NCBI RefSeq assembly: GCF_900115595.1
Contig: NZ_FOXA01000019.1
Coordinates: 1-49,917 of the forward strand
Direction: 5' to 3'
Origin: Tranquillimonas alkanivorans
GTDB taxonomy: Bacteria > Pseudomonadota > Alphaproteobacteria > Rhodobacterales > Rhodobacteraceae
Length of the DNA stretch: 49,917 bases
Part shown: positions 8,811 to 19,133 of the stretch, piece by piece
Layout: each line of letters opens with the position of its first letter
Position numbering within the stretch: the first letter of the stretch is position 1
Program-made: the position numbers and the translations under genes
The notes under the pieces: generated by a model
What the model saw: only the letters and a program-made list of their open reading frames with translations
The model's database searches: none
What the model was told of the DNA's origin: nothing

Positions 8811-8811
<1 letters not shown>
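6934..8811 (+). CDS. Fused ABC permease and ATPase (DppC-DppD fusion)
   Basis: A single 625-residue protein. Residues 1 to about 285 form a DppC-type permease: N-terminal helix, [16 protein letters not shown], the EAA loop [20 protein letters not shown] and the ending [13 protein letters not shown]. After a short linker the rest is a DppD-type ATPase with Walker [10 protein letters not shown]-loop [10 protein letters not shown], signature MSGGMRQR, Walker B VIIADEP, H-loop FITHDFG and the C-terminal oligopeptide-transporter domain with CAFAPRC. There is no stop between the parts. An internal ATG at 7789 lacks a clear ribosome-binding site. It starts inside the upstream gene and its TGA overlaps the next ATG by one base. 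Usually these are two genes. Confidence 0.9.
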
Positions 8812-9767
<956 letters not shown>

Positions 9768-10500
9768 ATCCAAGGTCAGCCGCCCGGTCCGGGTCGCCGA
9801 GGCCATCAAGGGCTGGGTCGTCGAGGAAGGCCTGCGCGCCGGCGACCGCCTTCCGGGCGAAGCCGAGCTCATCGAGCAGTTCAGCATGTCGAAGGGCACG
9901 ATCCGCGAGGCGATGCGCATCCTCGAGGCCCAAGGGCTGGTCAAGACACGCACTGGGCCGGGCGGCGGCAGCTTCGTGCATGAGGTCAGCCGCAACCGCG
10001 CGAAGGCGCTGCTCGGCAACTACTTCTACTTCAAGCACCTGACGATCGACGACATCTATCAGCTTCGCATCGCACTCGAGCCCGAACTCGCCGCCTCGCT
10101 CGCCGGACGGCTGAGCGAAGAGACGCTCCAAATGCTCGAGGCCAATATCGCCGAGTACGACAACCCGGCGGAGTCGGTCGAGGAAGAGCGTGCCCAGCAC
10201 GTGGCCTCGCTCCGCTTCCACGCGCTGCTGGCCGAACAATCGGACAACCCGCTCCTCGGCTTCCTTATCGACTTCATGGTAAACCTGCTGTCGGACCTGA
10301 CCGTCTACCGCCGGCTCTATTCTCCGCCGAACGCGGAACTATGGGCGGAGGGTCGGGCGCACCAGAAACGGCTCATCGCGGCCCTCCGCGCGGGCAACGC
10401 CGATGCCGCCCGCGCCACGATGGCCGACCACATGCAGGCCGCCCGAACCCTTATGCGGCACCAGGAGGCCCGAATGCTGCGCCGGTTCATTCCGGAATGA

Positions 10501-10933
10501 AGGGTGGCGCTGTTCAGCGCACCGGGCGGACCCAAGCGTGGCGCCGCGGCGGGGGCGGATACGGCCGGAGGAAAACTCGCTTGAGGCCTCTCGTGTCGCG
10601 AAATCGCGTCCTGCGGAGGATGTTCCGCCCTCGCCCATCGGGCCAATGCCGTGTGTATGCTGGCGCCCGTCAACCAGTCCAAACGCGTCTCGAGCGCGGT
10701 CTCGCTCCGATGGGCGTTTCCCCCCGTCGTTCGGCATGCTGCGATAACCACCGATCACTGCGAAGCGCAGACAGCGAAGTTTGTATGGTCGCCGCTCGTC
10801 GCTCTGTCCACCAGGTGCGACCGACCCTCAGCCGTCATTGGGCCAGCTCGTTCCGCTTTTTCAAAGCGGCCATTGCTGCTTGTCGCAGCAAGACGTGTGC
10901 GACATTGTCCGCGGAACGCATCGGAACAAAGCC
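10501..10933. other. Intergenic stretch between module 1 and the lactate remnant
   Basis: About 430 bp with no believable gene. It contains stretches such as TTTCAAAGCGGCCATTGCTG at 10859-10878 that weakly resemble the module-boundary repeats found near 13.3, 22.9 and 30.2 kb, but too little matches to call it a member. No clear terminator was seen after the GntR gene. Confidence 0.4.
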
Positions 10934-11152
10934 ATGCCCAAGAAGACCCTGAACCAAGCCAACCTAAAAATCTTGGGAGCGGAGAAGCTCGCGGCACTGG
11001 TCATGGACCTGGTTCAGGAGAGCGCCGACCTTCAGCGCCGCGCGCGGATGGAGCTCAGTGCTGCCCAAGGTCTCGGCGAGGTTGCGGCTGATCTTCGCAA
11101 ACGCTTCGCCTCTTTGCGGCGTGGGGCATTTACGCGCTCGACGGGCTGCTGA
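10934..11152 (+). pseudogene. DUF6880-like gene, N-terminal fragment
   Basis: The first 64 or so residues ([45 protein letters not shown]) match what I recall as the start of DUF6880 proteins, of unknown function and usually several hundred residues long. After about base 11125 the similarity stops and the frame runs into D-lactate dehydrogenase sequence read out of frame, ending at TGA 11150-11152. The gene is therefore cut off by a deletion or recombination joint. The assignment to DUF6880 rests on the recalled N-terminal pattern. Confidence 0.6.
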
Positions 11153-11742
11153 GCTTCGATCTCTACGGCAAGAGCGTGGGGATCGTCGGGACCGGGCAGA
11201 TCGGCGAGATCGTGGCGCGCATCCTCTGCGGCTTCGGCTGCGAAGTGCTGGCATTCGATCCGAACGAGAACATCGCTTGCACCGAAATGGGCGTTCTTTA
11301 CGTCGACCTGGACGACCTGCTGCGTCAAAGCGACATCATTACTCTGCAATGCCCTCTCACCCCGCAGACCCGGCACATGATTGATGCCGACGCAATTTCA
11401 CGCATGAAGCCCGGCGTCATGCTGGTCAACACGAGCCGCGGCGCCGTCGTGGACACGTCGGCGTTGATCGCCGGCCTGAAGGATGGGACCATCGGTAGCG
11501 TTGGTCTCGACGTCTACGAGGAAGAAGCTGACCTGTTCTTCGAAGACCTGTCGCGAACCTTCATCCGCGACGACGTCTTCGCGCGGCTTCTGACCTTCCC
11601 GAACGTGCTGATCACCGGCCACCAAGGTTTTTTCACGCACGAGGCCCTCACCGCCATCGCGCGCACGACGCTCGATAACATCTCCGCCTTCGAGCGCAAC
11701 GGTGGGCCCATCCACCCGGTGCCTATGCCATCGAGCGTTTGA
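11125..11742 (+). pseudogene. ldhA: D-lactate dehydrogenase (LdhA type), lacks N-terminal third
   Basis: From about 11128 the frame reads [24 protein letters not shown] and continues through the NAD-binding fold to the end. Catalytic marks of D-2-hydroxyacid dehydrogenases are kept: Arg in [10 protein letters not shown], Glu in [14 protein letters not shown] and His in [13 protein letters not shown]. Against the roughly 330-residue LdhA, about 125 N-terminal residues are missing, including half of the substrate domain. No ATG and no ribosome-binding site precede it; only GTG 11176 could start it, inside the Rossmann fold. Thus it is a broken gene unless the fragment was repurposed. Its stop lies 3 bp before the lactate permease start, so the original operon was ldhA-lldP. 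Confidence 0.82.
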
Positions 11743-11745
11743 TCC

Positions 11746-13221
11746 ATGAGCGCGCTACTGGCGTCCGCGCCTCTCTGGCTCATCCTGATCGGCATGGTGA
11801 TCCTGCGGCGCTCTGCCATTCTTTCGGGCGCGGCGGGTCTTGCGCTGGCGATCGTTCTGGCGTTGACGGCCGTCGAACCGGCGGAGGGCGTTGCCCCTCT
11901 TCTCATCGGGGTCGCTGCCGAGGCGGCCCATTCAACCGCGACCATTGTGTGGATCATTTTCCCTGCGCTGGCGCTGTTCGAGTTCCAGAAGGCGTGCGGC
12001 GCGATCATCCGCATCCGCGACATGCTGGCCTCGGTGACTGGAGATCGCAGACTTCAGGCGATCTTGATCGCGTGGTTTTTCGGGCTCTTCATGGAGGGCG
12101 CCGCCGGCTTCGGGACTCCAGTCGCGCTGGCCGCGCCGCTGCTGGTCGGGTTGGGCTATCCGCCGGTCCGGGCAGTCGTCTTGGCCCTGCTGGGCCACGC
12201 GGCCGGCGTCTCCTTCGGTGCGGTCGGCACGCCGGTCCTGGCGCAGGTGACCATTTCCGGCCTGCCGGCGCAGGATATCGCGACGAGGACCGCGGCGATG
12301 CATGCGGTCTGCGCGCCGGTCCTTCTGCTGGTCATGGTCCGGCTGGCGGACGACGCGCCCCTGTCAGGGCGGATACTGGCCTGGACCGCGTTCGCCGCGG
12401 CGAGTTTCCTTGCGCCCTCACTGCTGTTGGCGGCCCTGATCGGCCCGGAACTGCCCACCCTCGGCGGCGCGCTGATTGGTGCTGCAGTTTTCATCGCCGT
12501 GTTGCGCCGCAGGTCATCCGGCAAAGCGGTGAGGCCGCGCGGGCTTCTCGCGGACCTCGCGCCGTATGTCATTATCCTGCTACTGGTGCTGGTGACGCGA
12601 TTGATCGCGCCGGTGCAGCGGACTTTGGCTGACTTGTCTCTGTCATGGAGTATAGGCGGCGATTACTCGGGCGCGTTCCAGCCGCTCTATCATCCCGGGA
12701 CGCTGTTGTTCTTGGGTCTGTTCCTTGGCGCCCTTGGCACCGGGCGGTTGCGGCTCCTGCCCGGAGCCCTGTCCGCCTCGATACGGCGCCTTGTTCGTGT
12801 CGCCTTCACGTTGCTGGTCATGCTGATGCTTTCGCGGCTTATGGTCCATGCAGGCATGATCGGCACTCTCGCTGCGGCGGCGGCCAGTGTTGGGCCGGCT
12901 TGGCCGCTTCTGTCGCCGTTCGTAGGGGTGCTGGGAACCTTCATCACCGGTTCGGCGACGTCCTCGAATATCCTGTTCACTGAGTTTCAGATTTCGACCG
13001 CGAACCGCCTGGGCCTGCCGGCAACCGATCTGATGGCGGCGCAAGGCTTCGGATCCGCCATCGGGAACATCGTCGCGCCGCACAATATCATAGCGGGAAG
13101 CGCGACGGTCGGGCTGACAGGACGCGAGGGCGAGGTCATGGCGCGCACTGCCAAGCCATGCCTGATATATACCGCCCTCGGTGGCCTCCTGACATTCGGG
13201 TGGCTTCAATTGGCTGCTTGA
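11746..13221 (+). CDS. lldP: L-lactate permease (LctP/LldP family)
   Basis: A 491-residue polytopic inner-membrane protein of the lactate permease family. It is somewhat short against the usual 530-560 but has the conserved cores: LFMEGAAGFGTPVALAAPLLVGLGYPP, GHAAGVSFGAVGTPVLAQ, and near the C terminus GVLGTFITGSATSSNILF and AAQGFGSAIGNIVAPHNIIAGSATVG. It would import lactate, glycolate or related 2-hydroxyacids with protons. It starts 3 bp after the broken D-lactate dehydrogenase. With its partner and probably its native promoter disrupted, expression is uncertain. Confidence 0.9.
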   Translation: MSALLASAPLWLILIGMVILRRSAILSGAAGLALAIVLALTAVEPAEGVAPLLIGVAAEAAHSTATIVWIIFPALALFEFQKACGAIIRIRDMLASVTGDRRLQAILIAWFFGLFMEGAAGFGTPVALAAPLLVGLGYPPVRAVVLALLGHAAGVSFGAVGTPVLAQVTISGLPAQDIATRTAAMHAVCAPVLLLVMVRLADDAPLSGRILAWTAFAAASFLAPSLLLAALIGPELPTLGGALIGAAVFIAVLRRRSSGKAVRPRGLLADLAPYVIILLLVLVTRLIAPVQRTLADLSLSWSIGGDYSGAFQPLYHPGTLLFLGLFLGALGTGRLRLLPGALSASIRRLVRVAFTLLVMLMLSRLMVHAGMIGTLAAAAASVGPAWPLLSPFVGVLGTFITGSATSSNILFTEFQISTANRLGLPATDLMAAQGFGSAIGNIVAPHNIIAGSATVGLTGREGEVMARTAKPCLIYTALGGLLTFGWLQLAA

Positions 13222-13653
13222 TCGTCTCGGCCGAAGGACATCCCTGAGCTCGGACATTCCAATCCGTGCCGTTGATCTCCTAACGGCCCTTTGCTGTCGT
13301 CCATGGCGGCCGGCAGCGCCGCAGCGCGGCTTCACCGTACCGGTCTTTCATGCAGGCCGCAGCATTTTGAACGCTCCCAAGTCGGCAGTGCGGACGAACC
13401 GGACCTACGCTCGCAAGAGTTCGGACGCTGGTCCGCCTCGGTAACGGCGAACCTATTTCTGCCCAGGGCGCAAGAGTCTTTCTTGACGGCGCCGACTTGA
13501 TCGCCGCGCTCGCGAGGCCCTGCCCTTCCCGCTGTTGTTCCCCGCCCCTTGGCGACCGCCCTTTCGGGGTGAATCGACGGCACCATTGACTTGAAGCAGC
13601 CCGACCGCCTACGCTTCCTATTGCGGAACATATGACATTATAAGGGAGGTTCC
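13222..13653. other. Intergenic stretch before module 2, with repeat copy A
   Basis: About 430 bp without a gene. It holds a copy of the non-coding repeat (13316-13405). Just before the next gene, an AT-richer segment (13621-13645) probably includes the module 2 promoter, and GGGAGG serves as the ribosome-binding site. Confidence 0.5.
13316..13405 (+). repeat. Module-boundary repeat, copy A
   Basis: Starts with GCGCCGCAGCGCGGCTTC, identical over 18 bases to copy B at 22941. It continues with diverged but alignable sequence (ACCG, TTC-TGCA, CGCAGCATTTT, GTGCGGAC in the same order). Same strand as copy B. Not coding. Confidence 0.6.
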
Positions 13654-15171
13654 ATGCCCCGCTTCTCCAGTTCCCGAGCTCTGGGTCTCTCCGCTCTCGC
13701 GATTGCCTCGGCTCTGGCGTCGCCGCTGGCGGCTCAGACCACTGTCGACGTCGCAATTGTCGGCGAGCCGGACACGTTCGATCCGATGATGTCGACGAAG
13801 GATGTCGTAAGCATCGTGACGCAGCACTTCGTCGAGACGCTGTACACCTTCGACGACTCCTGGTCGGTCGTTCCGTTGCTCGCGGCAGACATGCCCCAGA
13901 TCAGCGAGGACGGGACCGTCTACACGATCCCGCTGCGCGAGGGCGTCACCTTCCACGATGGCTCGTCGATGGACAGCGCCGACGTGGTTGCTTCGGTCAA
14001 GCGCTGGCTGGACGTCGCTACGCGGGGGCGTTCCGTGGCCGATAAGGTCCAGTCCGTGGAAGCCACCGGCCCCCACGAGGTGACCATCACTCTCAGCGAA
14101 GCCTACTCGCCGCTGATGTCCCTGCTCGCCTTCTCGAACTCTGCGGCGGCCATCTACCCTGAAGAGATACTCGGTGACGAGATCGAACAAGTCGTGGGGA
14201 CGGGACCGTACAAGATCGAGGAGCACGCTCCAGACCAGTATCTTCAACTTGTTCGTTTCGACGACTATTCCCAGCCGGTCGGCGGAGCCGAAGTGCGGGA
14301 GCAATCGCCCGACGAGATCCGCTTCGTGCCGGTGCCCGATCCCAACACGCGCGTCGAAGGTTTGCTGTCGGGCCAGTTCGATTTCGCCGACGGTCTGCCA
14401 GCCGAATCCTACGACCGCATAGCCGAAAGCAGCACCGCGGAGCCGCTCCTTCTCGAGCCGTTCGGCTGGCCCGTTTTCGCGATCAACCACAAGGACGGCC
14501 TGCTGACCGACAAGACGATCCGCCAGGCAGTCCAGGCGGCGCTGCCGATCGACGACATGCTCTTCGCGGCCTTCGGCGACGACAAGTTCTTCCTTGTCGA
14601 CGGGCCGATGTATCCGGAGGGCTGGGCCTGGCGCTCGGAGGCGGGGACCGAGAACTACAACCAGAACGACACCGAGAAGGCCGCCAGCCTTCTTCAGGAG
14701 GCGGGCTACGATGGGACGCCGCTTCGTATCCTGACGTCCCGGCAGTACGAGTTCCACTTCAAGATGGCGGAGGTCGCCAAAATGGCGCTCGAGGCAGCGG
14801 GCTTCAACGTCGATATGATGGTCGTCGATTGGGCCACTCTCGGCCAGCAGCGGGACGATCCGGCAGCGTGGGATATCTACATCACGCACTCGCCGTTCCT
14901 GCCTGAGCCCGCGCTTACCAGCCTCTATTTCGCCGACTCGCGCCTCGGATGGTCGAATGAAGAGAAGGACGCCCTGATGAAGGAGTTCACCACCGAAACC
15001 GACCCGGCGAAGCGCCAGGAACTTTTCTCGGAAATCCAGCGCGTGCTCTTCGACGACGTTGGCTTCATCAAGATCGGCGGGTTCAACGCCCTGCAAGGCA
15101 AGGCTTCGGACCTCGAGGGCGTCACCGCGTCAGCTTGGCCGTCGTTCTGGAATGCCGAGATCCAGCAGTAA
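13654..15171 (+). CDS. ABC importer substrate-binding protein, family 5 (module 2)
   Basis: A 505-residue periplasmic binding protein with a signal peptide (ALGLSALAIASALASPLAAQ, cut after Ala-Gln) and SBP_bac_5 marks: VGEPDTFDPMMSTKD, EDGTVYTIPLREGVTFHDG, VVGTGPYKIEEH, and a C-terminal DVGFIKIGGFNALQGKASD in place of the usual PW-V segment. It would deliver its ligand to the two permeases downstream. A GGGAGG ribosome-binding site precedes the ATG. The operon context (amidohydrolase, RidA, PLP lyase) suggests an amide- or N-acyl-linked amino compound, by inference. Confidence 0.9.
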   Translation: MPRFSSSRALGLSALAIASALASPLAAQTTVDVAIVGEPDTFDPMMSTKDVVSIVTQHFVETLYTFDDSWSVVPLLAADMPQISEDGTVYTIPLREGVTFHDGSSMDSADVVASVKRWLDVATRGRSVADKVQSVEATGPHEVTITLSEAYSPLMSLLAFSNSAAAIYPEEILGDEIEQVVGTGPYKIEEHAPDQYLQLVRFDDYSQPVGGAEVREQSPDEIRFVPVPDPNTRVEGLLSGQFDFADGLPAESYDRIAESSTAEPLLLEPFGWPVFAINHKDGLLTDKTIRQAVQAALPIDDMLFAAFGDDKFFLVDGPMYPEGWAWRSEAGTENYNQNDTEKAASLLQEAGYDGTPLRILTSRQYEFHFKMAEVAKMALEAAGFNVDMMVVDWATLGQQRDDPAAWDIYITHSPFLPEPALTSLYFADSRLGWSNEEKDALMKEFTTETDPAKRQELFSEIQRVLFDDVGFIKIGGFNALQGKASDLEGVTASAWPSFWNAEIQQ

Positions 15172-15177
15172 TAAGCT

Positions 15178-15206
15178 CGGCGTGCGGCGAAAGCCGTCGC
15201 ACGCCG
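15178..15206 (+). terminator. Stem-loop after the module 2 binding-protein gene
   Basis: CGGCGTG (15178-15184) pairs with CACGCCG (15200-15206), enclosing an inner CGGC-GAAA-GCCG hairpin with a 3-base bulge. It begins 6 bases after the stop and has no U-tract. Same position as the stem-loop at 5919 in module 1. Confidence 0.5.
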
Positions 15207-15225
15207 GCCGCTCCGGAGCTATTCC

Positions 15226-16167
15226 ATGCCGCGTTACCTGCTGCGCCGCTTTGTCGGCATGATCGTTGTGATCTTTCTGGTCCTGACGATTGCCTTCGTG
15301 ATCGTGCGCTTGGCGCCTGGTGATCCTGCCGCTCTCATGCTGGGGCCCGACGCGACGCCGCAAGATGTGACGGAGTTGCGCGAGCGTCTCGGACTCGATC
15401 GGCCGATATTCGTGCAGTACGTCGCCTTCGTTGCCGGAGCGGTGCAGGGGAACCTCGGAGAGTCGCTCTTCTTCAATGCGCCCGTCACAGCGGTATTGGC
15501 CGCACGGGCGGAACCAACGATCTTCCTCGCCTTGTTTTCTCTGCTCTTCGCGCTGGTGATTGCGACACCGATCGGGATCTACGCCGCTTATCGCCGAGGA
15601 TCGACGCTCGACCAGACCTCGATCACGTCGGCCATGCTTGCGGCATCCGTCCCGAGCTTCCTGACCGGCCTGATATTCCAGCGGTATCTCGCGACCGAGC
15701 TGGGTTGGTTCCCCGTTTCCGGCTACGGCGGTCCCGATGCCGGATTCTTCGAGCGGATGCGCCACCTGGTTCTTCCGTCGATTGTCCTCGGCATCGTGAA
15801 CTCCGCATTGATCCTGAGATTCACCAGGGCCTCCATGCTCGACATTCTCGGGGAGGACTACGTCCGAACCGCCCGAGCAAAGGGGATGACCGAGCGGCGT
15901 GTGGTGCTGCGCCACGCCTTGAAGAACGCGGGCATCCCGATCATCACCGTCGTCGGGCTGACCTTTGCACTCCTTGTCTCGGGTGCGGTCGTCACCGAAC
16001 GTGTCTTCAACCTGCCCGGCCTCGGAAACCTCGTGGTCAACGCGGTGCTGCGGCGAGACTATCCGGTGATCCAGGGGACGCTGATCGTCGTGGCCGCGCT
16101 CTACGTTCTGGTGAACCTCGCGACAGACCTGCTTTACCTCGCCGTCGACAAGCGCGTGAAAGTCTGA
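15226..16167 (+). CDS. ABC importer permease (DppB type, module 2)
   Basis: A 313-residue permease beginning MPRYLLRRFVGMIVVIFLVLTIAF, with RLAPGDPAALMLGPDATP, a QGNLGESLFF periplasmic segment and the EAA loop MLDILGEDYVRTARAKGMTERRV followed by HALKNAG. Six predicted helices. It pairs with the next gene product to form the membrane channel. The 54-bp gap before it holds the stem-loop. Confidence 0.92.
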   Translation: MPRYLLRRFVGMIVVIFLVLTIAFVIVRLAPGDPAALMLGPDATPQDVTELRERLGLDRPIFVQYVAFVAGAVQGNLGESLFFNAPVTAVLAARAEPTIFLALFSLLFALVIATPIGIYAAYRRGSTLDQTSITSAMLAASVPSFLTGLIFQRYLATELGWFPVSGYGGPDAGFFERMRHLVLPSIVLGIVNSALILRFTRASMLDILGEDYVRTARAKGMTERRVVLRHALKNAGIPIITVVGLTFALLVSGAVVTERVFNLPGLGNLVVNAVLRRDYPVIQGTLIVVAALYVLVNLATDLLYLAVDKRVKV

Positions 16168-16169
16168 CC

Positions 16170-17027
16170 ATGGCACTCTCTTCCACCGCTCCCGAACCGC
16201 GGTTCCTGGAGTCGCTGTTCGCCCGGCGCTCCGTGCTGATTGCCTTGGTCGTCTTCGTCGGCATCGCTGGCCTGAGCTTCCTCGCGCCGCTCGTGGCGCC
16301 GCTGGATCCGGACGCCATGTCGGTGCGGGCGCGCCTGACGCCACCGGGCGCCGACTACCTGCTGGGCGCTGACGCGTTTGGACGCGACGTTTTCTCTCGG
16401 CTTCTCTTTGCCGGTCGGGTCTCCCTGACGATCGGTCTCGGCGTGGCGATCCTGTCGTCGGTCTTCGGCATCGCGATTGGTCTGCTCGCCGGCTTCTTCC
16501 GCCGACTGGACGCGCCTCTCTCACGGCTGGTCGACGCAATGATGGCGTTTCCCGACATTCTGCTGGCACTGTCGCTCGTCGCGATATTCGGCGGCACGAT
16601 GATCAACGTCATCCTCGCGCTGTCGATCGTCTACGCACCGCGCATCGCGCGGATCGTACGCGCCTCCACCCTCGTCATCCGCGAGCTGCCCTACGTCGAA
16701 GCCGCCCGCGCCTTGGGAACACGGACGCCGACCATCATGCTGACCCATGTCCTGCGCAACATCGTTTCTCCGATCCTCGTGCAGGCGACATTCATCTTCG
16801 CGTACGCAATGCTCGCGGAAGCCGGCCTGTCCTTCCTGGGCGTCGGCGTTGACCCGGAAACGCCCACATGGGGCACGATGGTCAACGAGGGGCGGCAGTA
16901 CATCGACCAGGCGATCTTCCTCATTCTCATCCCGGGCTTCGCGATCTCAATCTCGGTCCTTTCGCTGCAACTCGTCGGCGACGGACTGCGCGATGCACTT
17001 GATCCCAAACTCGCCAAGGAGACCTGA
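16170..17027 (+). CDS. ABC importer permease (DppC type, module 2)
   Basis: A 285-residue permease starting at ATG 16170, two bases after the previous stop. DppC marks: LLGADAFGRDVFSRLLF, MMAFPDILLALSLVAIFG, the EAA loop YVEAARALGTRTPTIMLTHVL, EAGLSFLGVGVDPETPTWG and the ending GDGLRDALDPKL. Unlike module 1 it is not fused to an ATPase. A single base separates it from the amidohydrolase start, so the enzyme is made with the transporter. Confidence 0.92.
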   Translation: MALSSTAPEPRFLESLFARRSVLIALVVFVGIAGLSFLAPLVAPLDPDAMSVRARLTPPGADYLLGADAFGRDVFSRLLFAGRVSLTIGLGVAILSSVFGIAIGLLAGFFRRLDAPLSRLVDAMMAFPDILLALSLVAIFGGTMINVILALSIVYAPRIARIVRASTLVIRELPYVEAARALGTRTPTIMLTHVLRNIVSPILVQATFIFAYAMLAEAGLSFLGVGVDPETPTWGTMVNEGRQYIDQAIFLILIPGFAISISVLSLQLVGDGLRDALDPKLAKET

Positions 17028-17028
17028 C

Positions 17029-18144
17029 GTGTCCCTGACCTTGAAAAACTTCCGCGCCGTCGGTTTCCGCGACACCTCCGCCACGGTGCACGTGAACGAC
17101 GAAGGCCGCGTCACGGCCGAAGCGCCCTCGGATGCGGGCGAAGTCGACTGCGGCGGCGGCTGGTTGTCGCCGGGCTGGTGCGATCTTCACGTACACGTCT
17201 GGCACGGTGGTTCCGATATCTCGGTGCGGCCGAGCCAGGCGGGTCGTCCCACCGGCGTTACTGCCATGGCCGATGCCGGATCGGCGGGGGAAGCCACGTT
17301 CCACGGCCTCCGCGAATACGTCATCGAACCGCAGTCAGAAACGATCCGCGCCTTCCTCAATATCGGCTCGATCGGCCTGGTCGCATGCAACCGGGTGCCG
17401 GAACTCATCGATCTGCGCTCGATCGACATAGATCGAACGCTGGAGGTGGTGGAAGCGAACCGGGACGTCATCTGCGGCATCAAGGTGCGGGCCTCGGGCG
17501 TCATCGTCGGCTCCTGGGGCATCACTCCGGCCAAAATCGCCAAGCGCGTGGCCGAGATCACCGATCTGCCCCTGATGGTTCACGTCGGCGAGCCGCCACC
17601 ACTGATCGATGAGGTTTTCGACATCCTCACCGAGGGCGACATCGTCACCCACTGCTTCAATGGCAAGAAAGCCGGATCGATCGCCGATACGGCCGCGCTG
17701 TGGGAGCAGGCAAAGGAGCTTGCCGCGCGAGGCGTGCGGATGGACGTCGGACACGGACAGGCCTCCTTCGATTTCGGAGTCGCCCGCCGCGCAATCGGCG
17801 ATGGCCTCAGGCCTTTCTCCGTCTCCACGGACCTGCACCTGCGCAACATCTCGGGACCAGTGCACGACATGGCGACGACCGTGTCAAAGCTCCTGGCGGT
17901 CGGGCTCCCGTTCGAGGATTGCGTGCGGGCCATTACCCAGGCGCCGCGGTCGGTCCTGGGGCTGGAGGCGGAACTGGGGCTCATGCCTGGAGAGCGCGCC
18001 GACTTCACCGTCTTTGATCTGGTCGACGGCGAAGTCGAGGTGGCTGATAGCCAAGGCAACCGGATGACGCTCGACCGACTTTTCGAGCCGCGCATGACGG
18101 TGCTGGGCAACGACGTGCAGGACGCGGCCCGGAGAGGCGCATGA
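17029..18144 (+). CDS. Amidohydrolase/deacetylase-family metallohydrolase
   Basis: A 371-residue amidohydrolase-superfamily enzyme of the kind grouped with predicted amidohydrolase COG3964 (EF_0837/AHA_3915 type). Metal-site residues visible are His54 and His56 in DLHVHVWHGG, Lys152 in GIKVRAS (candidate carbamylated Lys), His185 in MVHVGEPPP, His208 in THCFNG and Asp268 in STDLH. This is the full binuclear set. It should cleave an amide, cyclic amide or N-acyl bond in the cytoplasm. Start is GTG 17029, one base after the permease stop; the frame upstream of it lies within the permease gene. It overlaps the ATPase gene by four bases (ATGA). Substrate unknown; relatives are found with SelA-like PLP enzymes, as here. 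Confidence 0.8.
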   Translation: MSLTLKNFRAVGFRDTSATVHVNDEGRVTAEAPSDAGEVDCGGGWLSPGWCDLHVHVWHGGSDISVRPSQAGRPTGVTAMADAGSAGEATFHGLREYVIEPQSETIRAFLNIGSIGLVACNRVPELIDLRSIDIDRTLEVVEANRDVICGIKVRASGVIVGSWGITPAKIAKRVAEITDLPLMVHVGEPPPLIDEVFDILTEGDIVTHCFNGKKAGSIADTAALWEQAKELAARGVRMDVGHGQASFDFGVARRAIGDGLRPFSVSTDLHLRNISGPVHDMATTVSKLLAVGLPFEDCVRAITQAPRSVLGLEAELGLMPGERADFTVFDLVDGEVEVADSQGNRMTLDRLFEPRMTVLGNDVQDAARRGA

Positions 18145-19133
18145 GGGATCGGATCCTCGACGTCTCGAACCTGCGCGTGGCGTTCCGAAGCCGCGGCGGC
18201 GAGGTGACGGCTCTGCGGGACGTCAGCTTCACGCTCGAGCGCGGAAGAACGCTCGCTCTCGTCGGCGAAAGCGGGTCGGGAAAGTCTGTCACGTCTCTCG
18301 CTTTGATGGGCCTCTTGCCCCCCAACGGACGGGTTTCCGCAGGCCGCCTTCGGTACCGCGGCCGTGACGGGCGCGAGATGGATCTCTCGGCACTTGACGC
18401 CGCCGGCTATCGAAAGATCCGCGGAGCCGAGATCTCGATGATCTTCCAGGAACCGATGTCGTCTCTGAACCCGCTTTTCACCGTAGGGGATCAGGTGGGA
18501 GAAATGCTGTGGCTGCACCAGGATCTGGACGAGAAAGCCCGCCGAAAGCGCGTTGTCGAGATGCTCGACCTCGTGGAGATTCCCGCCGCCGCGTCCCGGG
18601 CGGATGCCTATCCGCATGAATTGTCCGGTGGCATGCGTCAGCGCGTGATGATCGCGATGGCGATGATCTGCAACCCGGCGCTGCTGATCGCCGACGAGCC
18701 CACCACAGCACTCGACGTGACGATCCAGGCGCAGATTCTCGACCTCATGCGCCGCCTTCAGAACGAGTTGGGGATGTCGATCCTGTTCATCACCCACGAC
18801 ATGGGTGTGGTCGCAGAAATGGCGGACGAGGTCGCGGTCATGTACGCAGGCGCGGTCGTCGAGCAGGCCACAGCCCGCGATCTTTTCGCCGACACGCGTC
18901 ACCCGTACACGGAAGGGCTGCTGCGCTCCATCCCGCAGCCCGGCCGGAGCAAGAGCAACCGCCTGGTCCCAATCCCGGGGACCGTTCCTCCCTTGCACGC
19001 TCTGCCGCAGGGCTGCGCCTTCGCACCACGATGTCCTTACGCAGAGGCCCGCTGCGAGGATCCGGTCGTGCTGACGGAGAAGGCAAGTGAACACTGGTCA
19101 GCCTGCATCCTTGATCGTCCGGTGCCCGCATGA
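18141..19133 (+). CDS. ABC importer ATPase (DppD type, module 2)
   Basis: A 330-residue ATPase with Walker [10 protein letters not shown]-loop [12 protein letters not shown], signature LSGGMRQR, Walker B LLIADEP, H-loop FITHDMG, and the C-terminal family domain with [14 protein letters not shown]. Overlaps both neighbours by four bases. Forms the nucleotide-binding pair with the next product. Confidence 0.92.
   Translation: MRDRILDVSNLRVAFRSRGGEVTALRDVSFTLERGRTLALVGESGSGKSVTSLALMGLLPPNGRVSAGRLRYRGRDGREMDLSALDAAGYRKIRGAEISMIFQEPMSSLNPLFTVGDQVGEMLWLHQDLDEKARRKRVVEMLDLVEIPAAASRADAYPHELSGGMRQRVMIAMAMICNPALLIADEPTTALDVTIQAQILDLMRRLQNELGMSILFITHDMGVVAEMADEVAVMYAGAVVEQATARDLFADTRHPYTEGLLRSIPQPGRSKSNRLVPIPGTVPPLHALPQGCAFAPRCPYAEARCEDPVVLTEKASEHWSACILDRPVPA

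Noticed and set aside
10781-10933. An N-terminal extension of the DUF6880-like fragment
   Set aside because: The family start MxKKTLN lies at ATG 10934; upstream residues are not family-like.
13618-15096. A 492-codon minus-strand frame
   Set aside because: Antisense to the module 2 binding protein; composition typical of reverse reading of a GC-rich gene.
16747-17028. A longer start for the amidohydrolase
   Set aside because: It would lie inside the permease gene; GTG 17029 directly after the permease stop gives the normal family N terminus.
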